DNA of 64,000 nt from Histomonas meleagridis (taxonomy: Eukaryota > Parabasalia > Tritrichomonadida > Dientamoebidae), in the NCBI GenBank assembly GCA_020186115.1, contig WSYJ01000029.1:153501-217500 (forward strand). Direction: 5' to 3'. Positions 10,301 through 18,292 of the stretch are shown here, in pieces. Every line of letters starts with the position of its first letter. Position 1 is the first letter of the stretch. Both the position numbers and the translations under genes were made by a program. The notes beneath the pieces were generated by a model. The model did no database searches and had not been told where the DNA came from. It worked only from the letters and a program-made list of their open reading frames with translations.

Positions 10301-10514
10301 CTGTATCAAGATTATCAGATACTTTGGAAATTATATGAACCTTTTTATTCTCAATTGATATTTGTTTTGGTAATAAATATGTTGAATCAGTTGGCTCAAT
10401 TCGTTTAGGAAATTGATGGTGAGGCTTTGAAATATTTTGTTGCATCAATTCATCAAGAAGTTGGCTCCATTTCTCTGAGTTGCTCATTTCTTGATGAACG
10501 GTTATATTTAACAT
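7398..10514 (-). CDS. Raptor (TOR complex 1 scaffold) homologue
   Basis: A protein of 1038 residues. The N-terminal third matches the Raptor N-terminal conserved (caspase-like) domain: SPSIFIFDCPNSSQYCDIL parallels the PSIYVFDCS.AG strand, and LPYDIFTSCLFSPSKISLL parallels LPADLFTSCLTTPI. It continues with DCIAFETLSKNDLTLFYRLFRSD and HPLWDVFDLQVDR, both diagnostic of Raptor. The middle (~400-690) consists of HEAT-like helices (SSKVRTLSNLYLSKM; SFVREEALIELSSIF), and the last ~300 residues form WD40-like blades. Raptor recruits substrates to TOR kinase. The length is shorter than the human protein (~1335). The first ATG is used; a second Met at residue 10 is an alternative. The start lies just below a CGATAG/CTATCG palindrome. 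Confidence 0.9.
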   Translation of the reverse strand: MLNITVHQEMSNSEKWSQLLDELMQQNISKPHHQFPKRIEPTDSTYLLPKQISIENKKVHIISKVSDNLDTGSTFSHDQKSKEPKVFCWNDISYLADEVAFKTVCTELEKEYKYEFPNSTIEFSKLSTLTASQEDEILICHIYAPLLNNDYSLNISTHKSSSYSSKNIWENYEIRNQKSNDTIFTPNEFLDFCSIQTSPSIFIFDCPNSSQYCDILRTTYNDQIFVLALSNEFTPYTPHLPYDIFTSCLFSPSKISLLIQTQNYDGINFGILKPLTLNSLILLDDNSSILASLDEVLDQFIDCIAFETLSKNDLTLFYRLFRSDKVTTKLFYHFIFACRVLRFLSTGPISYPTLPDMSLHPLWDVFDLQVDRVLYSINNPNIKSIFSFDKILEEQLQQLENWIILYNINRETPIELSWIAPLLANPKFFVRSIKFVKKFITISNETTHKFLDTKGFPILVNKMNEIEQYDTKTLSNYSFVIAASILLSSELKSFFLTKTTFWKNIILNADAESLILSSLCCLIQFDVFEDISPKIFELTKHSSSKVRTLSNLYLSKMRNNIETFKTEININKEEDPLCRSTLISRIAQLIRNLEPTDKLRNILYFELIMNLDNPFSFVREEALIELSSIFDNDLLEYCKKFDISLSIQNPLITYFSHKLSIFPFELSPIVTNRIIEFLNYIEDKINDKHPIELKSNLTKSCLSCIIHSNDKFNDEQIEINSKGTLLCLTNNKFINKPAISPSGLLLCSDDKAIISCQTPFNNEQMYNFFNPKVNYAIIPQRFHLFFGQRESNPSKILYNTYINDYRILAVSNSSQVIVIDSHSSIEPICSFWMSEPDICKFITADYNINNYHILASSEFWKGYIFDVETQKRNNEVMFDKGKVLRMQWLGPFNSLFYVIQEQPNCMINIYDERTNEKEISFKWGNDVIVGCNASLSMPMDLVVADENGKLAIIDLRAMGEVERSSLGRTVKQFEVHRQLPIGMGVVDNSVFALMFNDGLRPDYLGNINIDSFCLHNSDASCAIRIGNKVENIDIRIDV

Positions 10515-10528
10515 CGAAATAACCGCCC

Positions 10529-10541
10529 CGATAGTCTATCG
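10529..10541. promoter_or_regulatory. CGATAGTCTATCG palindrome upstream of Raptor
   Basis: A perfect inverted repeat (six-base arms, one-base centre), 15-27 bp upstream of the Raptor ATG on the minus strand. It is followed towards the gene by GGGGCGGTTAT. ACGATA/TATCGT is the core of the Myb recognition element described in Trichomonas vaginalis, so a Myb site is a reasonable inference. Confidence 0.45.
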
Positions 10542-10586
10542 TCTTTTTTGCCAATTGAAAAAGAAAAAAAATAAAAAAAAATGTTT

Positions 10587-12680
10587 TTATTCTCTATTTT
10601 TAATATCAATTACAATTATGGATATATTTCTCTTTAAATTATCTGTTATTAGTTCGAGTTTTATTAAGTCAGCAAATTCTTGAGCAGAAATATTTTGGTT
10701 TTTAGATAAAAAAGAAATTTTCTCTAATTTTTTATCCAATTTTACATTCGATATAATTATCCATTTATCATCATCAGATAATTTATTATCATTACTTTTT
10801 ATTTTAATATTTCCGAATACATTTGCATTTACAATTTCTCGACTTAAATTTTGTCGAAGAATTTTCATATTTCCATTTTCGTTTATAGTTATAATTTCAG
10901 CATTACCAAAAACAAAAGAAACGAAACAATTTTCTTTTAAAGACAAAGCAGCGAAAGAAATTGTATTTGTGATAACTTCGATACAGTTTTTATTATTTAT
11001 TAGTTGTGAAATAATTGGTTCAGTATATGAAATGCCGTTACTTCCATTAAATGTAACAAAAAGAGTTAAATCACTTCGGCAAATGTTTACATCGAATGAA
11101 ATCGAAAGTTTATGTTTAAAAGTCGACAATGAAAACCAATTTTGTAATTCATTACCGAAAATTTTTAATTTTTTGTTTTCGTTTTTAATATTTGTGTTCG
11201 AATTTGATGTGTTTATATATTTTAATGGGAAATTTGAAACATTTAAATTTATTTCTGTGTTTGATATATTTAACTCATTAAGTTTCTGCAAATAAAAATT
11301 ATTTGGAAATGTTTTAATTTTATTCGAAGAAATTGATAAACTTTGTAAAGATGGAAAAGAAAAATCTTCGGGCAAACAAATTATTTTATTATTCGAGATA
11401 TCCAAATTTTTTATTTTCTTTGATAAAATTGGAAATTCGTTCAAATTATTATACGAAATATTTAACGAAATTAAATTCGGTAAAAATGGAATTGTTTCCA
11501 AATTATTTTTTGCAGCATTAAGTTCAATGAAATTAATGTTGTCAATTAACGAATTGGGTAAATTATTAATACCACAATTAAATATTGTTAAAGTTTCGAG
11601 ATTTTTTGGAAGTTTATCGGGAAGTTTTGAAATTAAATTATTTGATAAATTTAATATTATTAATTCACTCTCAGAAATATCAGTTGGTAATTCAGTAATT
11701 AAGTTATCCTTAAGATTTAAAACACGTAAATTCTTTTGGCTAAAAAGTTCTTTTGTAACAATTTTAATTTTGTTGTTTGAGAGGTTTATATCAGTGATGT
11801 GATTTGGAATTTGAGAACACTCAACTTTTTCAATACAATTTGCGGTTAAGTCGAGTTTAAACACATTTTTGCAATTTATTTTTGGAATTGATGAAAGTTT
11901 GTTGTATTTAATGTCAAATATACGAAGAAATTCCATTTCAATTGGTTCAATATTTGTTATTTCATTATGAGAAAGATTTAATGTTGAAAGAGAATTTTGA
12001 AATGATCCGACATAATTAATTTGATTATTTGAAAGATCTAATTTTGTAAGATTAAGAACATATAATTGTTCTGGGATATGTTTTATTTTGTTATGTTGTG
12101 CATAAAGAATAACAAGAGATTGTGGAAAAACTGAAAGTTCTTCAATTTCGTTATGTGATAAATCAATTTGATGAAGATTTGGAGTAACATCAGCAAAAGG
12201 CGGAAGAGATTTGAGTTTATTACTTGATAAGTCAAGGACTGTTAATAAATCAAATGAAATGTTTGGATTGATATATGAGATTATATTACAATGGAGTGAA
12301 ATTCTTTGGATAGAATTACTTCCAGAATCAATTGATGAAATAATGTTATAATCAGCATTTACACCGGTAATGCGAGAAAATTTTATTGGAAGTTTGGTGA
12401 TTTTATTACAACCAATATCAAGCATATCAACATTTAATAATAAATCTGGAATTTCTTCGATATCATTTGAAAATAAATTTAGACGTACAAGGTTGGCACT
12501 ACTCAATAAGTCACATGGAATAGTTTTTAAATGGTTATGAGAAAGATCAAGAAAAAATTGCTTATCAGTTTCCTCAATAATTTCTTGAACGAAACCCTGT
12601 GGAATTTTATCTAATCCCTGATTAGAAAAAAACAAATCAGTTATATGCTTTTTTTGGGCTTTCTTTGGCTCATTTTCCAT
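10587..12680 (-). CDS. LRR protein with C-terminal PP2C-like (probably inactive) domain
   Basis: A protein of 697 residues from the ATG at 12680; an upstream TTG extension was not accepted. Residues ~15-490 are about twenty short leucine-rich repeats (LxxLxLSxNxIxxIP type). The last ~190 residues follow the fold order of a PP2C phosphatase: an ISFAALSLKENCFVSFVFGNA strand pair where PP2C has GSTA and GDSR, then DDKWIIISN at the 'DEFLILACDG' position, then NLKRNISIIVIDI at the 'DNITVVVV' position. This LRR-PP2C layout recalls PHLPP phosphatases and the fungal adenylate cyclase scaffold. The metal-binding Asp residues are replaced (GNA, SNV), so a pseudophosphatase or scaffold role is inferred. 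It starts head to head with MPDU1, 52 bp apart. Confidence 0.7.
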   Translation of the reverse strand: MENEPKKAQKKHITDLFFSNQGLDKIPQGFVQEIIEETDKQFFLDLSHNHLKTIPCDLLSSANLVRLNLFSNDIEEIPDLLLNVDMLDIGCNKITKLPIKFSRITGVNADYNIISSIDSGSNSIQRISLHCNIISYINPNISFDLLTVLDLSSNKLKSLPPFADVTPNLHQIDLSHNEIEELSVFPQSLVILYAQHNKIKHIPEQLYVLNLTKLDLSNNQINYVGSFQNSLSTLNLSHNEITNIEPIEMEFLRIFDIKYNKLSSIPKINCKNVFKLDLTANCIEKVECSQIPNHITDINLSNNKIKIVTKELFSQKNLRVLNLKDNLITELPTDISESELIILNLSNNLISKLPDKLPKNLETLTIFNCGINNLPNSLIDNINFIELNAAKNNLETIPFLPNLISLNISYNNLNEFPILSKKIKNLDISNNKIICLPEDFSFPSLQSLSISSNKIKTFPNNFYLQKLNELNISNTEINLNVSNFPLKYINTSNSNTNIKNENKKLKIFGNELQNWFSLSTFKHKLSISFDVNICRSDLTLFVTFNGSNGISYTEPIISQLINNKNCIEVITNTISFAALSLKENCFVSFVFGNAEIITINENGNMKILRQNLSREIVNANVFGNIKIKSNDNKLSDDDKWIIISNVKLDKKLEKISFLSKNQNISAQEFADLIKLELITDNLKRNISIIVIDIKNRE

Positions 12681-12696
12681 TTGTTTTTGGATTTTT

Positions 12697-12720
12697 GGGT
12701 GTCCCAATAATGGGGCACCC
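12697..12720. promoter_or_regulatory. GC-rich inverted repeat in a 52-bp divergent promoter
   Basis: GGGTGTCCC and GGGGCACCC are separated by six bases and form an almost perfect inverted repeat between two ATGs (12680 minus, 12733 plus). Read towards each gene, the arm is GGGACACCC or GGGGCACCC, 13-25 bp before the ATG. Related GC-rich blocks lie at 26265-26274 and 37918-37927. Confidence 0.55.
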
Positions 12721-12732
12721 TCGAATTTTCAA

Positions 12733-13455
12733 ATGCAACTTCTCGCAAAAGCATGCAAACCTTTTGTAAACGAAGAATGCTGTCAAGCAATCCTAGTAAA
12801 TTTCGATTTCAAAAATAAGGAATGCCTTTCATTATTTATAAGCAAAGGCATAGGATTTGGTTTAATATTTTTTTCATCAATTCTTAAAATTCCACAATTA
12901 ATTCAGATTATAGTGCACAAAAGTGGCAAAGGACTTAGTGTTACTTCGTTATATATGGAAATTGTTGCAAATGTTCTTGGTCTTGCATATCATCGTCAAA
13001 AGAAATTTCCATTTTCTACGTTTGGAGAAACTATTATAATACTTATTCAGAATCTTTTGATAGCATTTTTTACAACTCATTTTGATCCCAAGTACAATTT
13101 ATTTAGTTGGGACATTTTTCTTTTATTAAATTCTTTGTTAATTTTCTCGGTCGAAAGAGGCGTAATGACAGATGGAATAATGGGATTTCTATGGCATGTT
13201 TGTTTGCCGTTATCCATTGCTTATAAAATTCCTCAAATATGGCATACGTATAAGGCAAAATGTAAAGGAGAGTTATCTACATTAAGCTGCTTTTTGACTC
13301 TAATGGGCTCTTGCGGAAGAGTTTTTACAACTCTTCGTGAACTCCATGATTGGTCTGTTCTCACAATGTACATTTTAAATGTACTATTAAACGGCACAAT
13401 TTTGGTTCAAAGTATCATATATCCAAAGGAAAAGAAGCCTGCAGCATTTGATTAG
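12733..13455 (+). CDS. MPDU1-like PQ-loop membrane protein
   Basis: A protein of 240 residues, close to the family's ~247. It has two PQ-loop motifs: KIPQLIQIIVHKSGKGLSVTSL near residue 55 and KIPQIWHTYKAKCKGELSTLS near residue 165. Each is followed by transmembrane helices, giving about seven in all. The segments GLSVTSLYMEIVANVLGLAYH and TLMGSCGRVFTTLRE are characteristic of mannose-P-dolichol utilization defect 1 proteins. MPDU1 is needed in the ER for the use of dolichol-phosphate-mannose and -glucose in glycan and GPI precursor assembly. A Lys-rich C-terminus (KEKKPAAFD) ends the protein. Confidence 0.9.
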   Translation: MQLLAKACKPFVNEECCQAILVNFDFKNKECLSLFISKGIGFGLIFFSSILKIPQLIQIIVHKSGKGLSVTSLYMEIVANVLGLAYHRQKKFPFSTFGETIIILIQNLLIAFFTTHFDPKYNLFSWDIFLLLNSLLIFSVERGVMTDGIMGFLWHVCLPLSIAYKIPQIWHTYKAKCKGELSTLSCFLTLMGSCGRVFTTLRELHDWSVLTMYILNVLLNGTILVQSIIYPKEKKPAAFD

Positions 13456-13646
13456 CTATATATGAGTATACTTAAAAAATTGTTCAAAATTAAATTTAGA
13501 TTTTTTTTTAATTATATGTTTTCACAATCATTAAGCTGAATAAATTAAAAGATAAGTAGGCAGTAACTGATGTTTTTTTTCTCTTAGAAATTCGGTTTCC
13601 TTTAAATTTTCCCAAAAGAAAATTTGCCAACTTTCCAAAGAGAAAA

Positions 13647-14336
13647 ATGATGAAAATTCATCTTATTGATTTCGAAGATCTGGACATTGAAATAGAAATC
13701 GAAGAAGGAACGACAACTATGCAATTACTATGTTATATTCATGATAATTTTGGAATTGATGTTTCTCATTCATTTCTCATTAGAAATGGAATTGAACTCG
13801 AATTTAACGAGAAACTTACACAAGAAATGTTTGCTGATGATAACTCACTTGTAGTTTTTCACCGAAAAGTTTTTCCAGAAAAATCTTTTCCAAAAGTAAA
13901 TCGTTGTTTTAATTTTAAAGATACTAAATATCACGAATACTTTCAACCCCCAAAGTATTACAGCAACGACAATAATAATAATGATTTACTTACTCTCTCC
14001 GAAAATCCGTTCGAACAATTTCGACAGTTAGTAAATCGACTAAGAATTAACGACCCTTCTTCTTCGAGTGGATCAGAATCATCTAGTTCCGCAGACGATG
14101 AAAATCTAGAGGATTCTTCATCAGATGAAAATGACGAGAATGCTGAAACATCAAGAAACTACAGCCAACAAGAGAGAGAGGATATAGAGTACCTTGTTCG
14201 CTTGGGTTATGCTCCTCGAAGTTTAACAATTCAAGTCTATGAAACAGTCGGAAGAAATGTCGAAATAGCAGAAGGCGTTTTAAACGGATATGATAGAGAT
14301 GGAGAAATTGATTACCAATATGCATTTTTATCATAA
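13647..14336 (+). CDS. ubiquitin-like plus UBA domain protein
   Basis: A protein of 229 residues. The first ~75 residues form a ubiquitin-like fold (MKIHLIDFEDLDIEIEI strand pair, then a helix with MQLLCYIHDNFGI). The middle is acidic and Ser-rich. The last ~45 residues (SQQEREDIEYLVRLGYAP followed by TIQVYETVGRNVEIAEGVL) form a UBA domain most like the second UBA of RAD23. UBL-UBA proteins shuttle ubiquitinated clients to the proteasome. There is no XPC-binding or STI1 segment and only one UBA, so it is not a full RAD23; a bona fide RAD23 lies at 33056. Two tandem ATGs (13647, 13650) are possible starts. Confidence 0.75.
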   Translation: MMKIHLIDFEDLDIEIEIEEGTTTMQLLCYIHDNFGIDVSHSFLIRNGIELEFNEKLTQEMFADDNSLVVFHRKVFPEKSFPKVNRCFNFKDTKYHEYFQPPKYYSNDNNNNDLLTLSENPFEQFRQLVNRLRINDPSSSSGSESSSSADDENLEDSSSDENDENAETSRNYSQQEREDIEYLVRLGYAPRSLTIQVYETVGRNVEIAEGVLNGYDRDGEIDYQYAFLS

Positions 14337-14750
14337 TTTTCTCGAATAGTTAAATGATTTTATAGTAAAAATAATTATTACTGATTTGGAAGATAACTTA
14401 AATTGACCAAATTTTTTTTTTAGGTATCAAATAGTTCGGAAAGTGTTTGTTTTTATTTGAATAGTCGAAAATTAATCAATAGATGGTTCTTTGATTGAGT
14501 AATTTCTCTTATTAAATTAATAACTATTATAAAAAAATAGATAACACGGCATTATAAAAGTTTATATACGATAGAAATTGTTTTAGTACTCAACAAAAGA
14601 AATAAAAAAGATTTAAAAAATATTAAATTTTATATAACATTTCAATATGTTAGTAAAACTCATAACCAGCCCTCCTCGCAAAGATTAATACATCCAAGAA
14701 GTTTAATATTAAAATGTATGAGGTAAATTGAAATCACGATTGTGAACTTC
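14337..14750. other. intergenic, nothing recognised
   Basis: AT-rich sequence between convergent genes with no ORF of note and no clear repeat. Confidence 0.6.
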
Positions 14751-15212
14751 TTAAAATATATCAATCAAATCATCATAGTTGTCTTTGGAAACACTCCTCT
14801 TAAAATTCCTTTTTGGAATTTCAACACTAATAGAGAATTTATGTTTTGGTTTTGGTAAAATATGATTGTTTCCCTTTGAAATATGTTTTATTCTGAAAAC
14901 TTTTGAGTTGTGATTAGGAATTCCTTTGTAGTGGTGTGAAACCTTAAACCTCCCTTTTAATTCTGAATCTGAAGAATTTAATGAAGATGTAGATTTTTCA
15001 TATTGTGAATTTTTGTTGAGAGGGGTTACATCAAGCTCGAATTTTTGGTTAGTTTCCTCTGTTGATTGAAGATTTGAAGGAATAGGAAATGAATAAGATA
15101 TTAATTTGTCGAACCCTGATTTGTTATTACATGTGTACAGATCTGTATGACCTGGAATTACTATCGAATCGAGAAATAGATCATCGATAAGCTGATTTGG
15201 CGTTCCCTTCAT
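14751..15212 (-). CDS. hypothetical basic protein, 153 aa
   Basis: The start is a clear ATG at 15212. The protein is low in hydrophobic residues, rich in Ser, Asn and Lys, and looks mostly disordered. It has a basic stretch KPKHKFSISVEIPKRNFKRS near the C-terminus and ends in acidic and hydrophobic DDLIDIF. No domain was recognised. The ending could be a short linear interaction motif. Base composition is less AT-extreme than the flanks, which supports real coding. Confidence 0.55.
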   Translation of the reverse strand: MKGTPNQLIDDLFLDSIVIPGHTDLYTCNNKSGFDKLISYSFPIPSNLQSTEETNQKFELDVTPLNKNSQYEKSTSSLNSSDSELKGRFKVSHHYKGIPNHNSKVFRIKHISKGNNHILPKPKHKFSISVEIPKRNFKRSVSKDNYDDLIDIF

Positions 15213-15707
15213 AATTTGGTCGAAGTTTTTTTGTTTTAATTTTCAGTTTAAGTTGAATATTTCAGATAAAAATTGATTCATTTTTTCTGAAACAAAATCA
15301 ACAAGTTTGGAACCGAAAAATTTGAAGTCAAATTCGTTCAAAAATTAACCCACCCCATTTTATTGTTCTTTTCAAAAGAACTCAATCTTTAGCTGTATCT
15401 CTTCTTCAAAAGTTTTTAGTAACTGCAATATTATAATTATGCTTTTGCCAATAACAAAACTGGGATATTTGAAGTATAATATTTCTACAAAAATTTTGAA
15501 TTTCTTCAAGAAATTTAAATGGAGTTGCATAACCTAACTGCAATATCTTAAATACTCATTAAAATAGTGAAAAGTGGTAACGATTTTGGTATAACTTGAG
15601 AAGAAAAAATAAAAGAGTAAATGAATTAGATTTCTTAGCAACGAATACAAATATTTACTTTAAATAATTCTTTAGCATATGAAGAATAATAATGATTAAG
15701 TAGTTAA
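15213..15707. other. intergenic, nothing recognised
   Basis: No coding signal was found. The sequence is AT-rich, and the only GC-richer island is AACCCACCCC near 15345. Confidence 0.55.
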
Positions 15708-16487
15708 TTACCATTTGTCTTTTGATGAAACAATAAATTTTTCGGGAACAACTTGTGTTGTTCCATCAAAGAAGGTTAGTTCATATCCACGATCCTCCGT
15801 GTCATTTTTGTACCTGTCACAAGGTCTTTTGGATACGGTTGCAGTATAAAATATGGATGACCATTGATTTGATTCTTGATTCATCCAAAGTGATAACACT
15901 TTAGCCCCTTTTGGATGCTCGTACCTAGGGCTAGGGTGCTCTGGAATTATTGTTGGAAGTGGTGACCATTCGTTTTTTTTCAAGGGAATAATTTTGAATT
16001 TTGGGTATGTAGATGGATCAAATGCATAACATATCTGTGTTTCCTCGGTACAGTTGCATGTAATCATAAGGCGCTCTGTTTCTTCGTGTGCCCCACAAAT
16101 TATTTGATTTTGTTTTGATTTTTTGTACCGATGAGAATAGCACCCAGCGTTCATAGGCAAAGGTGTTGGCGCTTTTGATATTTTTTGATTGAAAAAATCT
16201 GTTACCATTTTGAGTGCATCATCTTGAGGAGGAAGTACATTTTTGCTTACTGTATTAGATTTAGGTATTGATTTTAATGAATCAATTGCGCGTAGACAAT
16301 TTATTGATGAGTTTAATGAAATTTTAAAATTTTGATCAAGTTCATTTTTCAAATTATTTAAGTCAGCAAATGTATTACATTCAATGTCGAAATTATTAAG
16401 ATCACGTAATCCATTATTTAACTTCCTGACTATGGATTCAAAATCAGTTAATGCTATAGATAAATCATTTATTTTACCTGAGAGCAT
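15708..16487 (-). CDS. SGF29-like tandem-Tudor protein (SAGA/ADA subunit)
   Basis: A protein of 259 residues. An N-terminal helical/coiled region (~1-90) is followed by a C-terminal beta-rich part matching the SGF29 Tudor domain: QICYAFDPSTYPKFKIIPL, then HPKGAKVLSLW, then STIFYTATVS-like strands (SSIFYTATVSKRP), then GYELTFFDGTTQVVPEKFIV at the end. In SGF29 this module reads H3K4 methylation for the SAGA acetyltransferase. The first Tudor repeat is Cys-rich and less clear. The gene starts divergently from the PP2A scaffold gene, 326 bp away. Confidence 0.65.
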   Translation of the reverse strand: MLSGKINDLSIALTDFESIVRKLNNGLRDLNNFDIECNTFADLNNLKNELDQNFKISLNSSINCLRAIDSLKSIPKSNTVSKNVLPPQDDALKMVTDFFNQKISKAPTPLPMNAGCYSHRYKKSKQNQIICGAHEETERLMITCNCTEETQICYAFDPSTYPKFKIIPLKKNEWSPLPTIIPEHPSPRYEHPKGAKVLSLWMNQESNQWSSIFYTATVSKRPCDRYKNDTEDRGYELTFFDGTTQVVPEKFIVSSKDKW

Positions 16488-16813
16488 TTCATACTTTCAC
16501 CGATTATTTTTTATTCAAAAATATTCTATAGTCCGTTGATCTTTTGTTTAACGATTTTGTTCTTTCAAGGAATAAAATTTATTTATAATTTACTAATTCA
16601 AATTCATTGACAATAAATTGATTTCATATCAATATATTTGTTGCTATCATCCAAATTCGACCTTCGAGAAGATATTTCGATTTGGATTTTTATTAATTCA
16701 ATCCAAACCTGGTGTAAAACCCCCGGCATATCTCTATTTTTCATTCAAATTTGAATTAATAACCGCCTTAAATCCGTAAACGAAATTGATTGGTTTACAC
16801 GATATAAATAAGC
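16488..16813. promoter_or_regulatory. divergent intergenic region
   Basis: The shared upstream region of the SGF29-like gene (minus) and the PP2A scaffold gene (plus). It contains TAACCGCC near 16759-16766, the reverse complement of the GGCGGTTA seen before other genes, and AACGA cores near 16550 and 16780. No experimentally known site can be assigned. Confidence 0.35.
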
Positions 16814-18292
16814 ATGTCAAGGAGAGAAGTTCTTCAATTGATTTCTGATGCATTAGATAATGATGAGGATGCACAGTACATGTTTGCCTACAACCTTCAT
16901 CAAGTTGCTGCCGCATTTCCTCAGAAAGTAATTTGCGAACAATTCATCCCCTTCTTAATTAATTGGCTTCCAAGAAATGATTACGAAGTATTGTGTCTTG
17001 TTGCAAAAGCAATCCCGTCTATCGAAAAAGCAGCAGGTGGAATTGATCCTTTATCAGAACTTATTGAAGCTCTTTTAGCAAGCGAAGACACTGAAGTTGT
17101 TGACACTACAATCGAATCTTTCGGAAATGTTAACAACACTGACAACGTAATTCTCAATATATCAAAATCCAAATATGATAAAGTACGTGTTTATTGCCTT
17201 AAATTCCCTCAATTATCAGCAAATGAAGAACTCGCTATGAAGATTTGCAAGAACCTTATAAAAGATCCCTCTTTTCTTGTTAGATTTGCTGTTGCTGAAT
17301 ATATTCCCAAGTTAAGTCATGATAATGCATTTGAAATTGCAAAAGAATTAATGAATGATGAACACCCCCGCATTCGAGCTTATCTCCCAGTTGTCTGTTG
17401 CAAGATGGACTTTTTCTTTGATATGGTTCCAACTCTTCTCACAGATCCTGATTGGGGCGTACGTTCTTCACTTGCTACTGGTCTTATTCAAGCCAATGAT
17501 CCTGTCAAATCCTGTGAAATTACCACCAAGTTAATTTCAGATTCAATTTGGCAAGTTAAACTATGTGCTCTCCGTTCACTTACAGCTCTTCTTCCACAGC
17601 TTTCACCAACACCATTCCCGCAAGGTCTTAGTGTCATCTCAATACTTTCAAAACTAATTTCGTCTCCACATTATCATTTGAAAATAGCAGTAATTGATTG
17701 CTTCTTTGCAATAGGCAAAGCTTGTCAAGGTCAAATACCTTCCGAAACTCTCCAAGCATTCGCCGATGAGCTTCTTGCCAAGCAGAAGAATAACATCAAA
17801 TTGCACTTCATCAAAGCTATCGTTCTCTCAAAAAGTGAATTGATGGCGTCGATGATTTCGAGTAATATCAGTTCCATTATTGATGCCTTATCACGTGATG
17901 ATCAATGGCGTGTTCGCTTTGGTATTGTTGAAGAACTTGAACGACTTGCTGAACTTCTTCCAAAAGATTCAAATTATCGGGAAAATTTCAAAAATGTTTA
18001 TATTAAGCTTCTCGAAGATGAGGCATATCCTGTACGTATGGCAGCCATCCATAACTTGGCATTATCATTTGTTAATGGTGAACAAAAAATTCCAAATGAG
18101 GTAATCGAAATGAAATCTGTTGAAAGTTTCAGAAAAAGACAAACAGCATTGTTGATCATGCAAGAAATGTATAAGAATACTAAAGACGATGAACTTAAAA
18201 AGGTTTTGAAGGATAATATGTCATCGCTTTTCGACGATAAATGTAAAAGTGTGGCACTTTTGGCAAAGAAACTTGTGGAAGAGATCTCATGA
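16814..18292 (+). CDS. PP2A scaffold (A/PR65) subunit
   Basis: A protein of 492 residues built throughout of ~39-residue HEAT repeats with the PR65 signature VR......IP.L and DD.WRVR..IVE.L: for example DPSFLVRFAVAEYIPKLS, DPDWGVRSSLATGL, DDQWRVRFGIVEELERLAELL and DEAYPVRMAAIHNL. The A subunit holds the catalytic and regulatory subunits of protein phosphatase 2A together. PR65 usually has 15 repeats (~589 residues), so about two or three repeats appear to be missing at the N-terminal side. Base composition and codon use are those of a well-expressed housekeeping gene compared with AT-rich neighbours. Confidence 0.85.
   Translation: MSRREVLQLISDALDNDEDAQYMFAYNLHQVAAAFPQKVICEQFIPFLINWLPRNDYEVLCLVAKAIPSIEKAAGGIDPLSELIEALLASEDTEVVDTTIESFGNVNNTDNVILNISKSKYDKVRVYCLKFPQLSANEELAMKICKNLIKDPSFLVRFAVAEYIPKLSHDNAFEIAKELMNDEHPRIRAYLPVVCCKMDFFFDMVPTLLTDPDWGVRSSLATGLIQANDPVKSCEITTKLISDSIWQVKLCALRSLTALLPQLSPTPFPQGLSVISILSKLISSPHYHLKIAVIDCFFAIGKACQGQIPSETLQAFADELLAKQKNNIKLHFIKAIVLSKSELMASMISSNISSIIDALSRDDQWRVRFGIVEELERLAELLPKDSNYRENFKNVYIKLLEDEAYPVRMAAIHNLALSFVNGEQKIPNEVIEMKSVESFRKRQTALLIMQEMYKNTKDDELKKVLKDNMSSLFDDKCKSVALLAKKLVEEIS

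Noticed and set aside
12681-12707. Nine-codon upstream extension of the LRR gene starting at TTG
   Set aside because: A eukaryotic gene should start at ATG; the extension overlaps the GC-rich promoter motif, and the ATG at 12680 is a good start.
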